Assembly: GCF_015356825.1 (NCBI RefSeq)
Contig: NZ_JAACYW010000011.1
Location: 20,999 to 84,998, forward strand
Source of the DNA: Catenulispora rubra
GTDB lineage: Bacteria; Actinomycetota; Actinomycetes; Streptomycetales; Catenulisporaceae
DNA length: 64,000 nt
Direction of reading: 5' to 3'
A program made the translations under genes and the position numbers. Numbering within the stretch: the first letter of the stretch is position 1; every line of letters begins with the position of its first letter. Of this stretch, positions 25,240-38,279 are shown piece after piece. The notes under the pieces are model-generated. The model saw nothing but the letters and a program-made list of their open reading frames with translations. It ran no database searches and was not told where the DNA came from.

Positions 25240-25275
25240 GACCGCGTCGCGCCCGAGCTCGGGCGCGACGCGGTC
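25240..25275. terminator. Perfect palindromic terminator between halogenase and hmaS
   Basis: GACCGCGTCGCGCCCGA and its complement meet around GCTC/GAGC, giving a stem of about 16 pairs. It lies between two convergent genes and can serve both. Confidence 0.85.
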
Positions 25276-25342
25276 TGTCTGTGTCGGCTGATTGTGCCGG
25301 TCTGTCTCGCTGGTCTTTCTGTGCAGTCGCTGTGCAGGTCGG

Positions 25343-26509
<1,167 letters not shown>

Positions 26510-26656
26510 TCACTTGTCGATGCCCGCGAAATGTTGTCTCGGTACCCGGAATTTCCGGTGGGGGTGCGGCCCGCGCGGACCGGGCGGAAGCCGGCCGAGC
26601 CCCGGCCGGACCCGGGCTGGACCGGACGGAAAGGATCGACACCCAGCTGCGGCGGG

Positions 26657-26675
26657 CTGTCTCGCCGGCGGGACA
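26657..26675. promoter_or_regulatory. Shared cluster palindrome, copy 2
   Basis: Identical to 23464-23482 over 19 bases. It lies about 247 bases from the hmaS start and about 274 bases from the NRPS1 start, so one bound protein could act on both. Confidence 0.55.
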
Positions 26676-26749
26676 GGGTGCCTGCCGAACGGTTGTGCGT
26701 GCCGGCCGAAGCCGGGTGCATTCGCGTTATCGGTGCTCGTCAGCGGTGA

Positions 26750-26956
26750 GTGAAAACCCTGTGGAGGGCTTTTCGGCTCGATTTCTTGACGGTCCTCGGA
26801 ATCGGAATCTACTTTGTGCTGACACCGCTGTGGAGATTTCTCGCGGCCGGGCCGTCGGCTGATGTGCCGCGGGCCGGCCGACTCGCCATGACTGGCGGGG
26901 AGGACATGGTCCTGTTCCGTGGTCCCCGGAATTCAGTGAGGCCTTCTTATGCTTGA
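26750..26956 (+). CDS. Doubtful small ORF with one hydrophobic segment
   Basis: GTG start, 68 residues, opening [22 protein letters not shown] with one possible membrane span (about 9-32) and then an unstructured tail. It overlaps the first eight bases of NRPS1. No clear ribosome-binding site precedes it, and the likely NRPS promoter lies inside it, so it may be only a chance frame. It is not an MbtH-like protein: the conserved Trp/Pro pattern is absent. Confidence 0.2.
   Translation: MKTLWRAFRLDFLTVLGIGIYFVLTPLWRFLAAGPSADVPRAGRLAMTGGEDMVLFRGPRNSVRPSYA
26786..26815 (+). promoter_or_regulatory. Candidate promoter of the NRPS operon
   Basis: TTGACG (26786-26791) and TACTTT (26810-26815) with an 18-base spacer, in the most AT-rich part of the region. 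The leader would be about 125 bases long. Confidence 0.4.
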
Positions 26957-29900
26957 TCGCGACAACCGTGACGCCCAGACCCGGGACCGGGAACTTCCGG
27001 TGCCCACGATCCAGCCGACGGCACGGCCCGAGGCCGTGCCGCTTTCGTTCGGCCAGCAGCGGATGTGGTTCGTGAACCGCCTGGAGCGCCAGGACGAGGC
27101 CTACACCATGTCCTCGGCGGTGCGGTTGACGGGCGGCGAGCTGGAGCTCGACGCCCTGCGCGCGGCCGTCGCCGACGTCGCGGCGCGGCACGAGGTGCTG
27201 CGCACCCTCGTCGTTGCCGAGGCCGGCGGGACTCCGCGCCAGCGGATCCTGGACGTCGGCGAGCCGGGCGCCGTTCCGGAGCTCACGGTGCGTGCCGTGA
27301 GCGAGGCGGAGCTGAGCGGAGTCCTGGCCGAGGTCACAGGTCAGGCCTTTGATATCTCATTGGTGGTTCCATGGCGGGTGGTCGTGCTGCGTTTGTCGCA
27401 GACCGAGCACGTGCTGGCGATCGTGGTGCATCACATCGCGGCTGACGGTTGGTCGATGGATGTGTTGGCGCGCGATGTGTCGTCGGCGTACGGCGCGCGG
27501 TGCGCGGGGACCGGGCCCGGGTGGGGGCCGTTGCCGGTGCAGTATGCGGATTTCGCGATGTGGCAGCGGGACGTGCTGGGCGACCGGGGTGATGCCGAGA
27601 GCGTGTGGCGCCGGCAGCTGGGCTTCTGGTCTGAGGCGTTGGCGGGTTTGCCGGAACAGTTGGTGTTGCCGGTGGACCGGTCACGTCCCGCCGTGGCCGG
27701 CTACCGGGTCGGCTCGGTCGGTGTGGACGTGGGCGCCGGTCTTCACGATGGTTTGCTGAGGGTGGCGCGCAAGTGCCACGCGACCTTGTTCACGGTGTTG
27801 CAGGCAGCGTTTGCGCTGACGTTGTCCAGACTCGGTGCCGGCGAGGACGTCCCGCTCGGCTCGCGGGTTATGGGCCGCCGGGACAAGGCCCTGGATGACC
27901 TGGTCGGCTACTTCGGCAACACCCTGGTGCTGCGCACCGATGTGAGCGGCGACCCGGGCTTCGCCGAGTTGGTGGAGCGGGTGCGGGACGCCGACGCCGC
28001 CGCCTTCGCGCACCAGGACCTGCCCTTCGACCATCTGGTCGATGAGCTCCGTCCGGCCCGGACATTGGCGTATCACCCGCTCTTCCAGGTCCTGCTGCTG
28101 ATGACGGAGCCCACGGCCTCGACCTGGGACCTGCCCGGGCTGCGCAACACGCCGGAGGCGGTCACCGCCGAATCCGGGGCGGGCGATCACCTGTTCGGTC
28201 TCTTCGATCTCTACACCAAGCTCCAGGAGCGGCTGACCGCTGAAGGCGAAGCGGCGGGCATACACGGCGAGCTCTTGTACAGCCGCGACCTGTTCGACGA
28301 GTCGACGGTGCAGAGCCTGGTGTCGAGGTATGTCAGGGTCCTGGAGCAGGTGGCCGCCGACACGTCGGTGCGGGCGCGGGACGTCGACGTGCTGCTGCCG
28401 GGCGAGCGGAAGTGGTTGCTCGCCGAAGTCGGGACGGGAGACGCGGCGGCTGAGCCGACCACGATCGCTGCGGCTTTCGAGGCGCAGGTGGCCCGCACGC
28501 CCGATGCGGTCGCGCTCCTGAGCGAGGGTGTCGAGGTCACGTATTCGGAACTGGACGCGCGGGCGAACCGGCTGGCACGGTTCCTGGCCGGGCGGGGTGT
28601 GCGGATTGAGGACCGGGTCGGCGTTGCGTTGTCGCGGTCGTTGGATCTGGTGGTGGCTCTGCTGGCGGTGGCTAAGGCCGGTGGGGTGTTTGTGCCGGTC
28701 GATACCGGCTATCCGGCCGAGCGGATCGCCTTCATCCTCGGTGACGCGGCTCCGGTGCTGACGGTCACCACCTCCGAACTGGTGGAGAACCTGCCGGTGG
28801 GGACCACCGGGATCATCGTGCTCGACGATCCCGCGACGGCCGCTCTGATCGGTCGGGGCGGGTCTGGCCCGGTCGCGGACGGCGAGCGGGGCGGGCGAGT
28901 GCTGCCCGAATCCGGCGCGTACATGATGTACACGTCGGGTTCTACCGGCACGCCGAAGGGTGTGCTGGCGTCGCAGGGTGCTGTGGCGGCCCTGGGTCGT
29001 GACGGGTGTTGGGGCGGGATCGGGTCGGGCCGGGTGTTGTTCCACGCCCCGTTCGGGTTCGACGCCTCGTCGTTCGAGCTGTGGGTACCGCTGCTGAACG
29101 GCGGCACGGTGGTCGTGGCGCCTGCCGGCGACGTGGACGCGGCGCGATTGCGGACCCTGATACCCGGGTCCCGCCTGGACACGGTGCACGTGACGGCCGG
29201 CTTGTTGCGGGTGCTGGCGCAGGAGGATCCGGACTGCTTCGCGGGGTTGTCGCATGTGCTCACCGGTGGCGACGTGGTGTCGCCGGACGCGTTGGCGCGA
29301 GTACGTGTCGCGTGTCCGGGCGCAGAGGTGCGTCATCTGTACGGGCCTACCGAGGTGACGTTGTGTGCGACGACCCTCGCGCTTGAGTCGGGGTCGGAGA
29401 CGCCGCAGGTGCTGCCGTTGGGCGGGCCGCGTGACGGCGCCCGGGTGTTCGTGCTCGATGACACGCTGCGTCCGGTCGCTCCGAACGTGCCCGGGGAACT
29501 GTATGTGGCCGGTGCCGGTCTGGCGCGCGGGTATGCGGATCGTCCGGGACTGACGTCGCAGCGGTTCGTGGCGTGCCCGTTCCTCCCGGGCACGCGGATG
29601 TATCGGACCGGCGATGTGGTCCGGTGGGACGCCGACGGTCGGTTGGTGTTCGTCGGCCGGGCCGACGACCAGGTGAAGATCCGCGGGTTCCGGGTCGAGC
29701 CCGGCGAGATCGAGGCGGTCCTGGCCGACTGCCCCGGCGTTGGGCAGGCCGTCGTCGTGGCGCGCGCCGACGGAGACAACGACAAGCGCCTGATCGCCTA
29801 TCTGGTGCCCGCCGAGGGCATCGACGGCCTCGGACTGGACGGCGCGGCGGTGCTCGAGTTCGCGGCCGCCAAGCTGCCGGACTACATGGTCCCCGCCGCG

Positions 29901-32900
29901 GCCGTGGTCCTGGACGCCCTGCCGCTGACGTCGAACGGGAAGGTCGACCGGGCCGCGCTGCCGGCCCCGGACTTCGCGGCGCTCGCCACCGACCGGGCCC
30001 CGCGTACGGCGCGGGAGGAGATCCTGTGCGGCCTGTTCGCGGACCTGCTCGGCCTGGAACGGGTCGGCATCGACGACGGGTTCTTCACCCTCGGCGGAGA
30101 CTCGCTCACCGCGACCCGCCTGGTCGCGCGCATCAGGTCCGTGTTGGGCGTGGAGGTGCCGATCTACGCGGTGTTCGAAGCCCCGACCGTCGCGGGTCTG
30201 GCCGAATGGCTCGACCAGTCCGGCAGGTCGCGCCCCGCCGTGACGGCCGTGCCGCGGCCCGAGGTGCTGCCGTTGTCCTTCGGCCAGTGGCGGATGTGGT
30301 TCGGGAACCGCCTGGAGCGGCCCGAGGTGTCGCACAACATGTCCACGGTCGTGCGGCTGGAGGGGAGCCTGGACCTCGCCGCGCTGCAGGCGGCGCTCGC
30401 CGACGTGTCCTGCCGGCACGAAGCGCTGCGCACCATCATCGCGGACGACGCCGGGGCCGTCCGCCAGGTCGTTCTGGCCCCGGAGGCACCGGCCGCGATC
30501 CCTCAGCTGATCGTCCGTCCGGTGACCGAGGCGGACCTGGAGTCGGTCCTGGCCGAGGTCGCGGGTCAGGCTTTTGATATCACACTGGTGGTTCCGTGGC
30601 GGGTGGTGGTGCTGCGGTTGTCGCCGAAGGACTGCGTGCTGGCGATCGTCGTGCATCACATCGCGACCGACGGTTGGTCGATGGATGTGTTGGCGCGCGA
30701 TGTGTCCTCGGCGTACGCGGCGCGATGCGCAGGCACTGAACCCGGGTGGGTGCCGTTGCCGGTGCAGTATGCGGATTTCGCGTTGTGGCAGCAGGAAGTT
30801 CTGGGGGACCGCGAGGATCCCGAGAGCGTGTGGGGCCGGCAGTTGGGGTTCTGGTCCGAGGCGTTGGCGGGTTTGCCGGACCAGTTGGTGTTGCCGGCGG
30901 ACCGCTCACGTCCCGCCGTGGCCAGCCATCGGGTGGGATCGGTCGGTGTCGGCGTGGACGCGGGTGTGCACGAGGGCTTGTTGAGGGTGGCGCGCAAGTG
31001 CCACGCGACCTTGTTCATGGTGTTGCAGGCCGGGCTCGCGCTGATGCTGTCCAGGCTCGGCGCCGGCGAGGACATCCCCGTGGGCTCGCCGGTCGCCGGC
31101 CGCACCGACGCGGCGCTGGACGACCTGGTGGGGCACTTCCTGAACACCCTGGTGCTGCGCACCGACGTCAGCGGCAACCCGACGTTCGCCGAGTTGGTGC
31201 GGCGGGTGCGTGACACCGACCTGGCGGGCTTCGCACACCAGGATCTGCCCTTCGAGCACCTGGTCGACGAGCTCAATCCGACCCGGACGCTGGCCTACCA
31301 CCCGCTGTTCCAGGTCCTCCTCGTGAAGGAGAGCCTTGATGGAACGGTCTGGAAGCTGCCCGGGCTCCGCACGACGCCCCTGCACGTCGCGGCGAGTACC
31401 GCACAGTTCGACTTGGTGTTCGACCTGTGGGAGAACCCCACCGCCCAGGACGCCGCGGGACTGGCAGGATTCCTCATCTACAGCGCAGACCTCTTCGATC
31501 CTGAGACGGCGCAGGACTTGGTGGCGCGTCTGGTGCGGGTCTTCGAGCAGGTGGCGGAGGACGCGGCGGTTCGCGTGCGGGACGTCGACGTCTTGCTGCC
31601 GGGGGAGCGGGATTGGCTGCTCACCGAGGTCGGCACCGGAGACGCTACGGCAGAGATGGCTGAGACGGCCGAGTCGGCCGAGTCGGCCGAGACAGCCGAG
31701 CCGGCGACGATCGCGGCGGCATTCGAGGCCCAGGTCGCGCGGACCCCGGACGCTGTGGCAGTGGCGTTTGAGGGTATTGAGTTGACCTTCGCGGAGTTGG
31801 ACGCGCGGGCGAATCGGTTGGCGCGGTATCTGCTCGGGCGGCGTGTGCGGGTCGAGGACCGGGTCGGGGTGGCGTTGTCGCGGTCGCTGGATCTGGTGGT
31901 GGTGTTGCTGGCGGTGGCCAAGGCCGGTGCGGTGTTCGTGCCGGTGGACACGGGTTATCCGGCCGAGCGGATCGCTTTCATCCTCGGCGACGCGGCTCCG
32001 GTCCTGGTGGTGACGACGGCTGAGCTCGCGGAGAAGCTGCCGGTGGGGACGGCGGGAATCGTCGTGCTCGATGACCCGGAAACGGCTGTCGTCATCGCGG
32101 AGCGCCCCGACCGTCGGATGTCCGACACTGAGCGGTCCGGACTTCTCACGCCCGAATGCGGCGCGTACGTGATGTACACCTCCGGGTCCACCGGTACGCC
32201 GAAGGGCGTGTTGGCGTCGCAGGGTGCTGTATCGGGCCTGGGCCTGGACGGGTGCTGGGGCGGGATCGGGTCGGGCCGCGTGTTGTTCCATGCGCCCTTT
32301 GCCTTTGACGCCTCGTCGTTCGAGTTGTGGGTGCCGCTGCTGAACGGCGGCACGGTGGTGGTGGCGCCTCTCGGCGACGTGGACGCGGCGCGATTGCGGA
32401 CCCTGATACCCGGGTCCCGCCTGGACGCGGTGCATGTGACCGCGGGCCTCCTGCGGGTGCTGGCGCAAGAGGATCCGGACTGCTTCGCGGGGCTGTCGCA
32501 TGTGCTGACCGGCGGCGACGTGGTGTCATCGGAGGCGGTGGCCCGAGTACGTGCCGTATGCCCAGGGGCAGAGGTGCGTCATCTGTACGGCCCCACCGAG
32601 GTGACGTTGTGCGCGACGACCCTCGCGTTGGAGCCGGGGTCGGAGACACCGCAGGTGCTGCCGCTGGGCGGACCGCGCGACGGGGCGCGGGTGTTCGTGC
32701 TCGACGAAACGTTGCGTCCGGTGGCCCCGAACGTGCCGGGAGAGCTGTATGTGGCCGGCGGCGGTCTCGGGCGCGGCTATCTGGATCGTGCCGGTCTCAC
32801 GTCGGAGCGGTTCGTGGCCTGTCCGTTCCTCCCGGGTGCGCGGATGTATCGGACCGGCGACGTGGTGCGCTGGGGTACCGGCGGGCAGTTGACCTTCCTC

Positions 32901-35900
32901 GGCCGGGTCGACGACCAGGTGAAGATCCGGGGGTTCCGGGTCGAGCCCGGCGAGATCGAGGCGGTGTTGGCGACGTGCCCCGGCGTCGCGCAGGCGGTGG
33001 TGGTCGCGCATCGCGATGAGGCGTCGGACAAGCGCCTGGTGGCGTATGTCGTTCCGGCCGGAGACGGATCGGTCGATCCGGTGGCGGTGCGCGAGTTCGC
33101 GGCCGGCCGGCTTCCGGACTATCTGGTGCCCGCGGTGGTGCTGGTGCTCGACGCGTTGCCGTTGACGGTGAACGGGAAGGTGGACCGGGCCGCGCTGCCC
33201 GCCCCGGACTTCGCGAGCCTGGCCGGTACACGGGAGCCGCGTACGGCGCGGGAGGAGATCCTGTGCGGCCTGTTCGCGGACCTGCTCGGTTTGGAGCGGG
33301 TCGGCATCGACGACGGCTTCTTCGCCCTCGGTGGGGACTCACTGTCGGCGACCCGGCTGGTCGCGCGCATCAGGGCCGCGTTGGGCGCGGAGGTGCCGAT
33401 CTTCGCGGTGTTCGAAGCCCCGACCGTGGCCGGCCTGGCCGAATGGCTCGACGAGTCCGCGCAGACGCGTCCCCCGGTGCTGCCGGTCGTCCGGTCGGCG
33501 GCGGTGCCGTTGTCGTTCGGGCAGCAGCGGATGTGGTTCCTGCACCGGCTGGACGGTCCCAGCGCCGTCGACAACGTTCCGTTGGTGGTGCGGCTGACCG
33601 GGGGACCGGTGGACGCCACGGTGTTGCAGTCGGCGGTAGCCGATGTCGCCGGTCGGCACGAAGCCCTGCGCACGATCATCGCCGACGACGCCGGGGTCGC
33701 CCATCAAGTGGTCCTGGACCAGGACGCGCCGGGAGCGGTGCCTCGCCTGGTGGAGCGTGCTGTGCGCGAACCGGAGCTGTCGGACGCCTTGAGCGAGCTG
33801 ATGTGTCAGAGCTTCGACCTGGCCGGCGAGGTGCCGTGGCGGGTGGCGTTGCTGGGCCTGTCGCCGACGGAGCACGTGCTGGCGATCGCCATGCACCACA
33901 TCGCCACCGACGGATGGTCGGCGGACGTGCTGGCCCGCGACTTGTCGGTCGCCTATGCCGCGCGTCTTCGCGGCAGCGAGCCGGGCTGGTCGCCGCTGCC
34001 GGTGCGCTACACCGACTTCACGCTATGGCAGCGCGGACTGTTGGCGGACGATCAGCAGGATTCGGAGAGCCTGGCCGGCCGTCAGTTGGCGTTCTGGACG
34101 AGCACTCTGGCCGGGTTGCCGGAGCAGGTGGAGCTGCCGACGGACCGTCCGCGGCCCGCCGAGGTCACGCATCAGGGTTCGATGGTGCGCTTCGAGATCG
34201 ACGCGCGGCTCCATCAGGGACTGCTGAACGTCGCGCGAGGATCCGGTGCGACGTTGTCCATGGTGGTGCAGGCCGCGCTGACGATCCTGTTGTCGGGGCT
34301 CGGCGCCGGCGATGACATCCCGCTGGGTACGCCGGTCGCCGGGCGTACCGATTCAGCCCTGGACGACATGGTCGGCTTGTTCCTCAACGCCCTGGTACTG
34401 CGGACCGACCTGAGCGGCAACCCGACCTTCGCCCAACTCCTCCGGCGCGTGCGCACCGGTGCTCTGGCCGCCTACGAGCACCAGGACATGCCCTTCGAAC
34501 ACCTCGTGGACGTCCTGCAACCGACCCGCTCGCGGTCCTACCACGCTCTGTTCCAGGTCTGTTTCGCGGTGCAGAACGCCGCCAAGACCGAGGTCGACCT
34601 GCCGGGTGTGCGGGCCGAACTGGAGCACTTCGACCTGGGGATCTCGAAACTCGACCTGTCGTTCTTCCTGTGGCAGCGCCCCGGCGCGGAGGGTGCCGCC
34701 GGACTCGACGGCTTCCTCGAGTACAGCCACGACCTGTTCGACGAGTCGACGGTGCGGAGCCTGACGGAGCGGTTCGTCAGGGTTCTGGAGCAGGTCGCCG
34801 GTGACACGTCGCTGCGGGTGCGCGACGTCGATGTGTTCTTGCCTGCGGAGCGGGAGCGGTTGCTCTCCGAGGCCGGGGTCGGAGGCGCGGCGGTTGAGGC
34901 GGCGACGATCGCGGGCGCTTTCGAGGCGCAGGTCGCCCGGACGCCGGATGCGGTCGCGGCGGTGTTCGAGGGTGTCGAGCTTTCCTACGCCGAGCTGGAC
35001 GCCCGGGCGAATCGGCTCGGACGGCTTCTGATCGAGCGGGGTGTGCGGGTCGAGGACCGCGTGGTCGTGGCGTTGGCGCGGTCGCTCGACCTGGTGGTGG
35101 CGTTGCTGGCGGTGGCGAAGGCCGGTGGCGTGTACGTGCCGGTGGACACCGGATATCCCGCCGAGCGAATCGCTTTCATTCTCGGTGATGCGGCTCCGGC
35201 GCTTGTGGTGACGTCGGCCGAGCTCGCGGAGAAGCTGCCGGTGGGAACGACGAGGGTCGTCGTGCTCGATGATCTCGGGACGGCCGCGGCGGGTCCGATC
35301 GCGGACAGCGAGCGCAACGGTCGCCTTGCGCCCGAAGCCGGCGCCTACGTGATGTACACCTCGGGGTCCACCGGCGTGCCGAAGGGCGTGGTGGTGTCGC
35401 AGGGTGCTGTGGTGGGTCTGGCGCTGGACGGCTGTTGGCGCGGGATGGCGTCGGGCGGGGTGTTGTTCCATACGCCGTTCGGTTTCGATCCCTCGACCTT
35501 TGAGCTGTGGGGCCCGCTGTTGAACGGCGGTGCGGTGGTGGTGGCCGGGCCGGGGGAACTGGACGCGGTGCGGCTGCGGGAGTTGATCAGCGGGTCGGGG
35601 TTGAGTGTGGTGAACGCGGCGGCCGGACTGCTGCGGGTGTTGGTGGAGGCCGATGCGGGGTGCTTCTCGGGGTTGTCGCATGTGCTGACCGGCGGGGATG
35701 TGGTGCCGGGGCAGACGGTGGCTCAGCTGCTGGCGGCGTGTCCCGAGGTCGCGCTCTGGAATCTGTACGGCCCGACGGAGGTGACCTTGTGTGCGACGAC
35801 GTTCACGGCGGGCCCGGGGGCGTGGGGCGACGCTGTGATGCCGATCGGCGGGCCGCGCGACGGGGTGCGGGTGTTCGTGCTCGACGATGCTCTGCGTCCG

Positions 35901-38279
35901 GTGGCTCCGAACGTGTCTGGGGAGCTGTATGTCGCCGGTACCGGTCTGGCCCGCGGATATCTGGACCGTTCAGGGCTCACCGCTGAGCGCTTCGTGGCGT
36001 GTCCTTTCCTTCCCGGCGAGCGGATGTACCGGACCGGGGACCTGGTCCGTTGGGATTCGGACGGCAGGCTGGTCTTTGTCGGCCGCGGCGATGATCAGCT
36101 CAAGATCCGTGGGTTCCGCGTCGAGCCCGGCGAGGTCGAGGCGGCCTTGTCGAGTCATCCCGGCGTGGCGCAGGCGGTGGTCACGGCTCGCCAGGACGGC
36201 GGCGTGGACAAGCGCCTGATCGGCTACATCGTCGCGGATCAGGACACTGCGCTCGACGGTCAGGACACTGCGCTCGACGGTGAGGCGGTGCGCGAGCGTC
36301 TGGCCGGAATGCTGCCGGACTACCTGGTGCCGACCGCGATCGTGGTCCTGGACGCGTTGCCGTTGACGGCGAACGGGAAGGTGGACCGGGCCGCGCTGCC
36401 CGCCCCGGACTTCGCCGCACTCGTCACCGACCGCGCCCCGCGCACCACGACCGAAGAGCTCCTCTCGCAGCTGTTCGCGCGGGTGCTCGGCCTGGAGCAG
36501 GTCGGTGTCGACGACGGGTTCTTCCATCTGGGTGGCGACAGCATCATGTCGCTCCAGCTGGTCGCCCGGGCGCACCGCGCCGGGATCGCGATCACCGCGC
36601 TCGACGTGTTCGTCCACAAGACCGTCGCCGCTCTCGCCGTCTTGGTCGACCAGACAGCCTCACAACCGGCTCGCGTCCACGACGCCGACCACGGACCGCT
36701 CCCGCTCACTCCCATCATGCACGCGCTCCGGGAGCGAGGCGGCCCGAGCGTCCTCGGCGGAGGCTTCTCCCAGTGGGTGGTCGTGACCGCGCCCGCCGAC
36801 CTGGAGCTTAACCGGCTCACCCGGGCGGTCCAGGCACTGGTCGCCCACCACGGCGCACTGCGGATGCGCCTGGTGGGGGCGGTAGAGGACGGATCACCGC
36901 GCCTCGACATCCTCGAGCCCGCGTCGAAGGCCGCGCAGACCCGGGTACGCCGCGTCGATGCGGCCGCATCGGCCGGGGACGAGCTCGACGAGCTCATCGA
37001 GCGTCAGGCCCGGGTGGCGTCGGGCCGCCTCGATCCGCAGGCGGGAGTCATGCTCCAGGCCCTGTGGTTCGACCGGGGGACGGGGCGTCCCGGCCGGCTG
37101 CTCCTGGTCGCCCACCACCTGGTGACCGACGGGGTCTCCTGGCGGATCCTGCTCGCGGATCTGGTGACGGCCTGGCAGGCGATCCAATCGTCCGAGCCGC
37201 CGGTCCTGGCCCCCGCGCCGACGTCGTTCCGCCGCTACGCGCTCGCGTTGGCCGCGCAGCCGGACGAGCCGGCCCGGCGCGCCGCGCTGGACGCCTGGCG
37301 CCGCGTGCTCCGGCCGGCCGCCGGCGAACCGCCGCTCGGGCGGCGGCGCGCGACCGACCTGGACACCCATGCCGGCCTGCGCCGGATCAGCGTGACCGTG
37401 GATCCGGACCTGATCTCCGCGGTGCTGACGACGGTGCCCGCGGCGTTCCACGCCGGCGTGGACGACGTGCTGCTCGCCGGGCTGACGGCGGCTCTGGCGC
37501 GGCGGCGGATCCGGCGCGGCGAGCGGCCCGGCCCCGTCCTGGTGGACGTCGAGGGCCACGGTCGGCGGGAGTTCGCCGACGGGATGGACCTGTCGCGGAC
37601 CGTGGGCTGGTTCACCAGCATGCACCCGGTGCTCCTCGACCCGGGGTCCGCCGATCCGGCGCGGGTGCGATCCGGCGATGAGGATGCCGGACAGCTGGTC
37701 ATGCGGGTCAAGGAACAGCTGCGTGCGATACCGGGAGCCGAGCTGGACTACGGCCGGCTGCGGTACCTCGACGAACAGGCGGCCGCCGTCCTGGCGGAGC
37801 TGCCGACGGCGCAGATCGGCTTCAACTACCTGGGCCGCTTCGCCGACGCGTCGGCTGACGACGCGCCAGGCGGCGGCTCGCCAGGCAACGGCTCCCCGGG
37901 CGACGGCTCGCCGCCGGACTGGCGGCTCGCCGGGCCGCGGGCGATGGGTGGCGACGCACCCCCCGAGATGCGGGCCGTCCACGCGCTGGAGACCGGCGGG
38001 GTGGTCCGGGACGCCGCCGACCACGGCCGGCCGGAGCTGGTCCTCCAGGTGGCCTGGGTGTCAGAGCTCTTCGACGAGGCGGACGTCCGGGAACTGGTCC
38101 AGGACTGGGCGGAGATGCTGCGAGGCCTGGCCGCCCGCGCGGCTCGGCCGGGGGCCGGCGGCCACATCCCGTCGGACCTGTCGCTGGTCCGGCTCGACCA
38201 GGCGCAGATCGACGAGATCGAGGACATGTTCGACGACGCGGACCCCGAGGACGGAGCGGTGCAGTGGCTCAGCGAGTAG
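26949..38279 (+). CDS. NRPS1: three modules, C-A-T / C-A-T / C-A-T-E
   Basis: 3776 residues, cytoplasmic megasynthetase. Domains by residue: C1 30-475 (HHIAADG at 161), A1 about 505-1000, T1 Ser1052; C2 1105-1550 (HHIATDG at 1236), A2 about 1587-2080, T2 Ser2131; C3 2187-2620 (HHIATDG at 2316), A3 about 2653-3145, T3 Ser3198; E 3250-3700 (HHLVTDG at 3389, [20 protein letters not shown]). The T before E has the [10 protein letters not shown] form typical of carrier domains that feed epimerases. The acidic C-terminal helix ([15 protein letters not shown]) looks like a docking segment for NRPS2. Starting with a C domain, it expects an acyl or peptidyl donor not seen here. ATG with GAGG seven bases upstream. 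NRPS2 starts inside its last codons, so translation is coupled. Confidence 0.95.
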   Translation: MLDRDNRDAQTRDRELPVPTIQPTARPEAVPLSFGQQRMWFVNRLERQDEAYTMSSAVRLTGGELELDALRAAVADVAARHEVLRTLVVAEAGGTPRQRILDVGEPGAVPELTVRAVSEAELSGVLAEVTGQAFDISLVVPWRVVVLRLSQTEHVLAIVVHHIAADGWSMDVLARDVSSAYGARCAGTGPGWGPLPVQYADFAMWQRDVLGDRGDAESVWRRQLGFWSEALAGLPEQLVLPVDRSRPAVAGYRVGSVGVDVGAGLHDGLLRVARKCHATLFTVLQAAFALTLSRLGAGEDVPLGSRVMGRRDKALDDLVGYFGNTLVLRTDVSGDPGFAELVERVRDADAAAFAHQDLPFDHLVDELRPARTLAYHPLFQVLLLMTEPTASTWDLPGLRNTPEAVTAESGAGDHLFGLFDLYTKLQERLTAEGEAAGIHGELLYSRDLFDESTVQSLVSRYVRVLEQVAADTSVRARDVDVLLPGERKWLLAEVGTGDAAAEPTTIAAAFEAQVARTPDAVALLSEGVEVTYSELDARANRLARFLAGRGVRIEDRVGVALSRSLDLVVALLAVAKAGGVFVPVDTGYPAERIAFILGDAAPVLTVTTSELVENLPVGTTGIIVLDDPATAALIGRGGSGPVADGERGGRVLPESGAYMMYTSGSTGTPKGVLASQGAVAALGRDGCWGGIGSGRVLFHAPFGFDASSFELWVPLLNGGTVVVAPAGDVDAARLRTLIPGSRLDTVHVTAGLLRVLAQEDPDCFAGLSHVLTGGDVVSPDALARVRVACPGAEVRHLYGPTEVTLCATTLALESGSETPQVLPLGGPRDGARVFVLDDTLRPVAPNVPGELYVAGAGLARGYADRPGLTSQRFVACPFLPGTRMYRTGDVVRWDADGRLVFVGRADDQVKIRGFRVEPGEIEAVLADCPGVGQAVVVARADGDNDKRLIAYLVPAEGIDGLGLDGAAVLEFAAAKLPDYMVPAAAVVLDALPLTSNGKVDRAALPAPDFAALATDRAPRTAREEILCGLFADLLGLERVGIDDGFFTLGGDSLTATRLVARIRSVLGVEVPIYAVFEAPTVAGLAEWLDQSGRSRPAVTAVPRPEVLPLSFGQWRMWFGNRLERPEVSHNMSTVVRLEGSLDLAALQAALADVSCRHEALRTIIADDAGAVRQVVLAPEAPAAIPQLIVRPVTEADLESVLAEVAGQAFDITLVVPWRVVVLRLSPKDCVLAIVVHHIATDGWSMDVLARDVSSAYAARCAGTEPGWVPLPVQYADFALWQQEVLGDREDPESVWGRQLGFWSEALAGLPDQLVLPADRSRPAVASHRVGSVGVGVDAGVHEGLLRVARKCHATLFMVLQAGLALMLSRLGAGEDIPVGSPVAGRTDAALDDLVGHFLNTLVLRTDVSGNPTFAELVRRVRDTDLAGFAHQDLPFEHLVDELNPTRTLAYHPLFQVLLVKESLDGTVWKLPGLRTTPLHVAASTAQFDLVFDLWENPTAQDAAGLAGFLIYSADLFDPETAQDLVARLVRVFEQVAEDAAVRVRDVDVLLPGERDWLLTEVGTGDATAEMAETAESAESAETAEPATIAAAFEAQVARTPDAVAVAFEGIELTFAELDARANRLARYLLGRRVRVEDRVGVALSRSLDLVVVLLAVAKAGAVFVPVDTGYPAERIAFILGDAAPVLVVTTAELAEKLPVGTAGIVVLDDPETAVVIAERPDRRMSDTERSGLLTPECGAYVMYTSGSTGTPKGVLASQGAVSGLGLDGCWGGIGSGRVLFHAPFAFDASSFELWVPLLNGGTVVVAPLGDVDAARLRTLIPGSRLDAVHVTAGLLRVLAQEDPDCFAGLSHVLTGGDVVSSEAVARVRAVCPGAEVRHLYGPTEVTLCATTLALEPGSETPQVLPLGGPRDGARVFVLDETLRPVAPNVPGELYVAGGGLGRGYLDRAGLTSERFVACPFLPGARMYRTGDVVRWGTGGQLTFLGRVDDQVKIRGFRVEPGEIEAVLATCPGVAQAVVVAHRDEASDKRLVAYVVPAGDGSVDPVAVREFAAGRLPDYLVPAVVLVLDALPLTVNGKVDRAALPAPDFASLAGTREPRTAREEILCGLFADLLGLERVGIDDGFFALGGDSLSATRLVARIRAALGAEVPIFAVFEAPTVAGLAEWLDESAQTRPPVLPVVRSAAVPLSFGQQRMWFLHRLDGPSAVDNVPLVVRLTGGPVDATVLQSAVADVAGRHEALRTIIADDAGVAHQVVLDQDAPGAVPRLVERAVREPELSDALSELMCQSFDLAGEVPWRVALLGLSPTEHVLAIAMHHIATDGWSADVLARDLSVAYAARLRGSEPGWSPLPVRYTDFTLWQRGLLADDQQDSESLAGRQLAFWTSTLAGLPEQVELPTDRPRPAEVTHQGSMVRFEIDARLHQGLLNVARGSGATLSMVVQAALTILLSGLGAGDDIPLGTPVAGRTDSALDDMVGLFLNALVLRTDLSGNPTFAQLLRRVRTGALAAYEHQDMPFEHLVDVLQPTRSRSYHALFQVCFAVQNAAKTEVDLPGVRAELEHFDLGISKLDLSFFLWQRPGAEGAAGLDGFLEYSHDLFDESTVRSLTERFVRVLEQVAGDTSLRVRDVDVFLPAERERLLSEAGVGGAAVEAATIAGAFEAQVARTPDAVAAVFEGVELSYAELDARANRLGRLLIERGVRVEDRVVVALARSLDLVVALLAVAKAGGVYVPVDTGYPAERIAFILGDAAPALVVTSAELAEKLPVGTTRVVVLDDLGTAAAGPIADSERNGRLAPEAGAYVMYTSGSTGVPKGVVVSQGAVVGLALDGCWRGMASGGVLFHTPFGFDPSTFELWGPLLNGGAVVVAGPGELDAVRLRELISGSGLSVVNAAAGLLRVLVEADAGCFSGLSHVLTGGDVVPGQTVAQLLAACPEVALWNLYGPTEVTLCATTFTAGPGAWGDAVMPIGGPRDGVRVFVLDDALRPVAPNVSGELYVAGTGLARGYLDRSGLTAERFVACPFLPGERMYRTGDLVRWDSDGRLVFVGRGDDQLKIRGFRVEPGEVEAALSSHPGVAQAVVTARQDGGVDKRLIGYIVADQDTALDGQDTALDGEAVRERLAGMLPDYLVPTAIVVLDALPLTANGKVDRAALPAPDFAALVTDRAPRTTTEELLSQLFARVLGLEQVGVDDGFFHLGGDSIMSLQLVARAHRAGIAITALDVFVHKTVAALAVLVDQTASQPARVHDADHGPLPLTPIMHALRERGGPSVLGGGFSQWVVVTAPADLELNRLTRAVQALVAHHGALRMRLVGAVEDGSPRLDILEPASKAAQTRVRRVDAAASAGDELDELIERQARVASGRLDPQAGVMLQALWFDRGTGRPGRLLLVAHHLVTDGVSWRILLADLVTAWQAIQSSEPPVLAPAPTSFRRYALALAAQPDEPARRAALDAWRRVLRPAAGEPPLGRRRATDLDTHAGLRRISVTVDPDLISAVLTTVPAAFHAGVDDVLLAGLTAALARRRIRRGERPGPVLVDVEGHGRREFADGMDLSRTVGWFTSMHPVLLDPGSADPARVRSGDEDAGQLVMRVKEQLRAIPGAELDYGRLRYLDEQAAAVLAELPTAQIGFNYLGRFADASADDAPGGGSPGNGSPGDGSPPDWRLAGPRAMGGDAPPEMRAVHALETGGVVRDAADHGRPELVLQVAWVSELFDEADVRELVQDWAEMLRGLAARAARPGAGGHIPSDLSLVRLDQAQIDEIEDMFDDADPEDGAVQWLSE
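27036..30218 (+). other. NRPS1 module 1: C-A(Hpg)-T
   Basis: Pocket residues (PheA positions 235-331 then Lys517), read from FDASSFE, VHVTAG, LTGG and [21 protein letters not shown]. This agrees with known 4-hydroxyphenylglycine codes. C1 shares an unusual block ([17 protein letters not shown]) only with C2. Confidence 0.8.
30258..33458 (+). other. NRPS1 module 2: C-A(Hpg)-T
   Basis: Pocket residues D A F H L G L L C K, identical to module 1. The C and A domains are so close to module 1 that whole-module duplication is likely. A Glu/Ala/Ser/Thr repeat ([14 protein letters not shown]) lies in the C-A linker. Confidence 0.8.
33500..38240 (+). other. NRPS1 module 3: C-A(Hpg-like)-T-E
   Basis: Pocket residues D P F N L G L L C K (from [28 protein letters not shown]). 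It differs from the Hpg code at positions 236 and 278. An aryl-glycine or another aromatic residue is likely, not proven. The E domain should give the D form at this position. Confidence 0.6.

Noticed and set aside
26750..26956. MbtH-like gene just before NRPS1
   Set aside because: The short frame has a membrane-like segment and none of the conserved MbtH residues.
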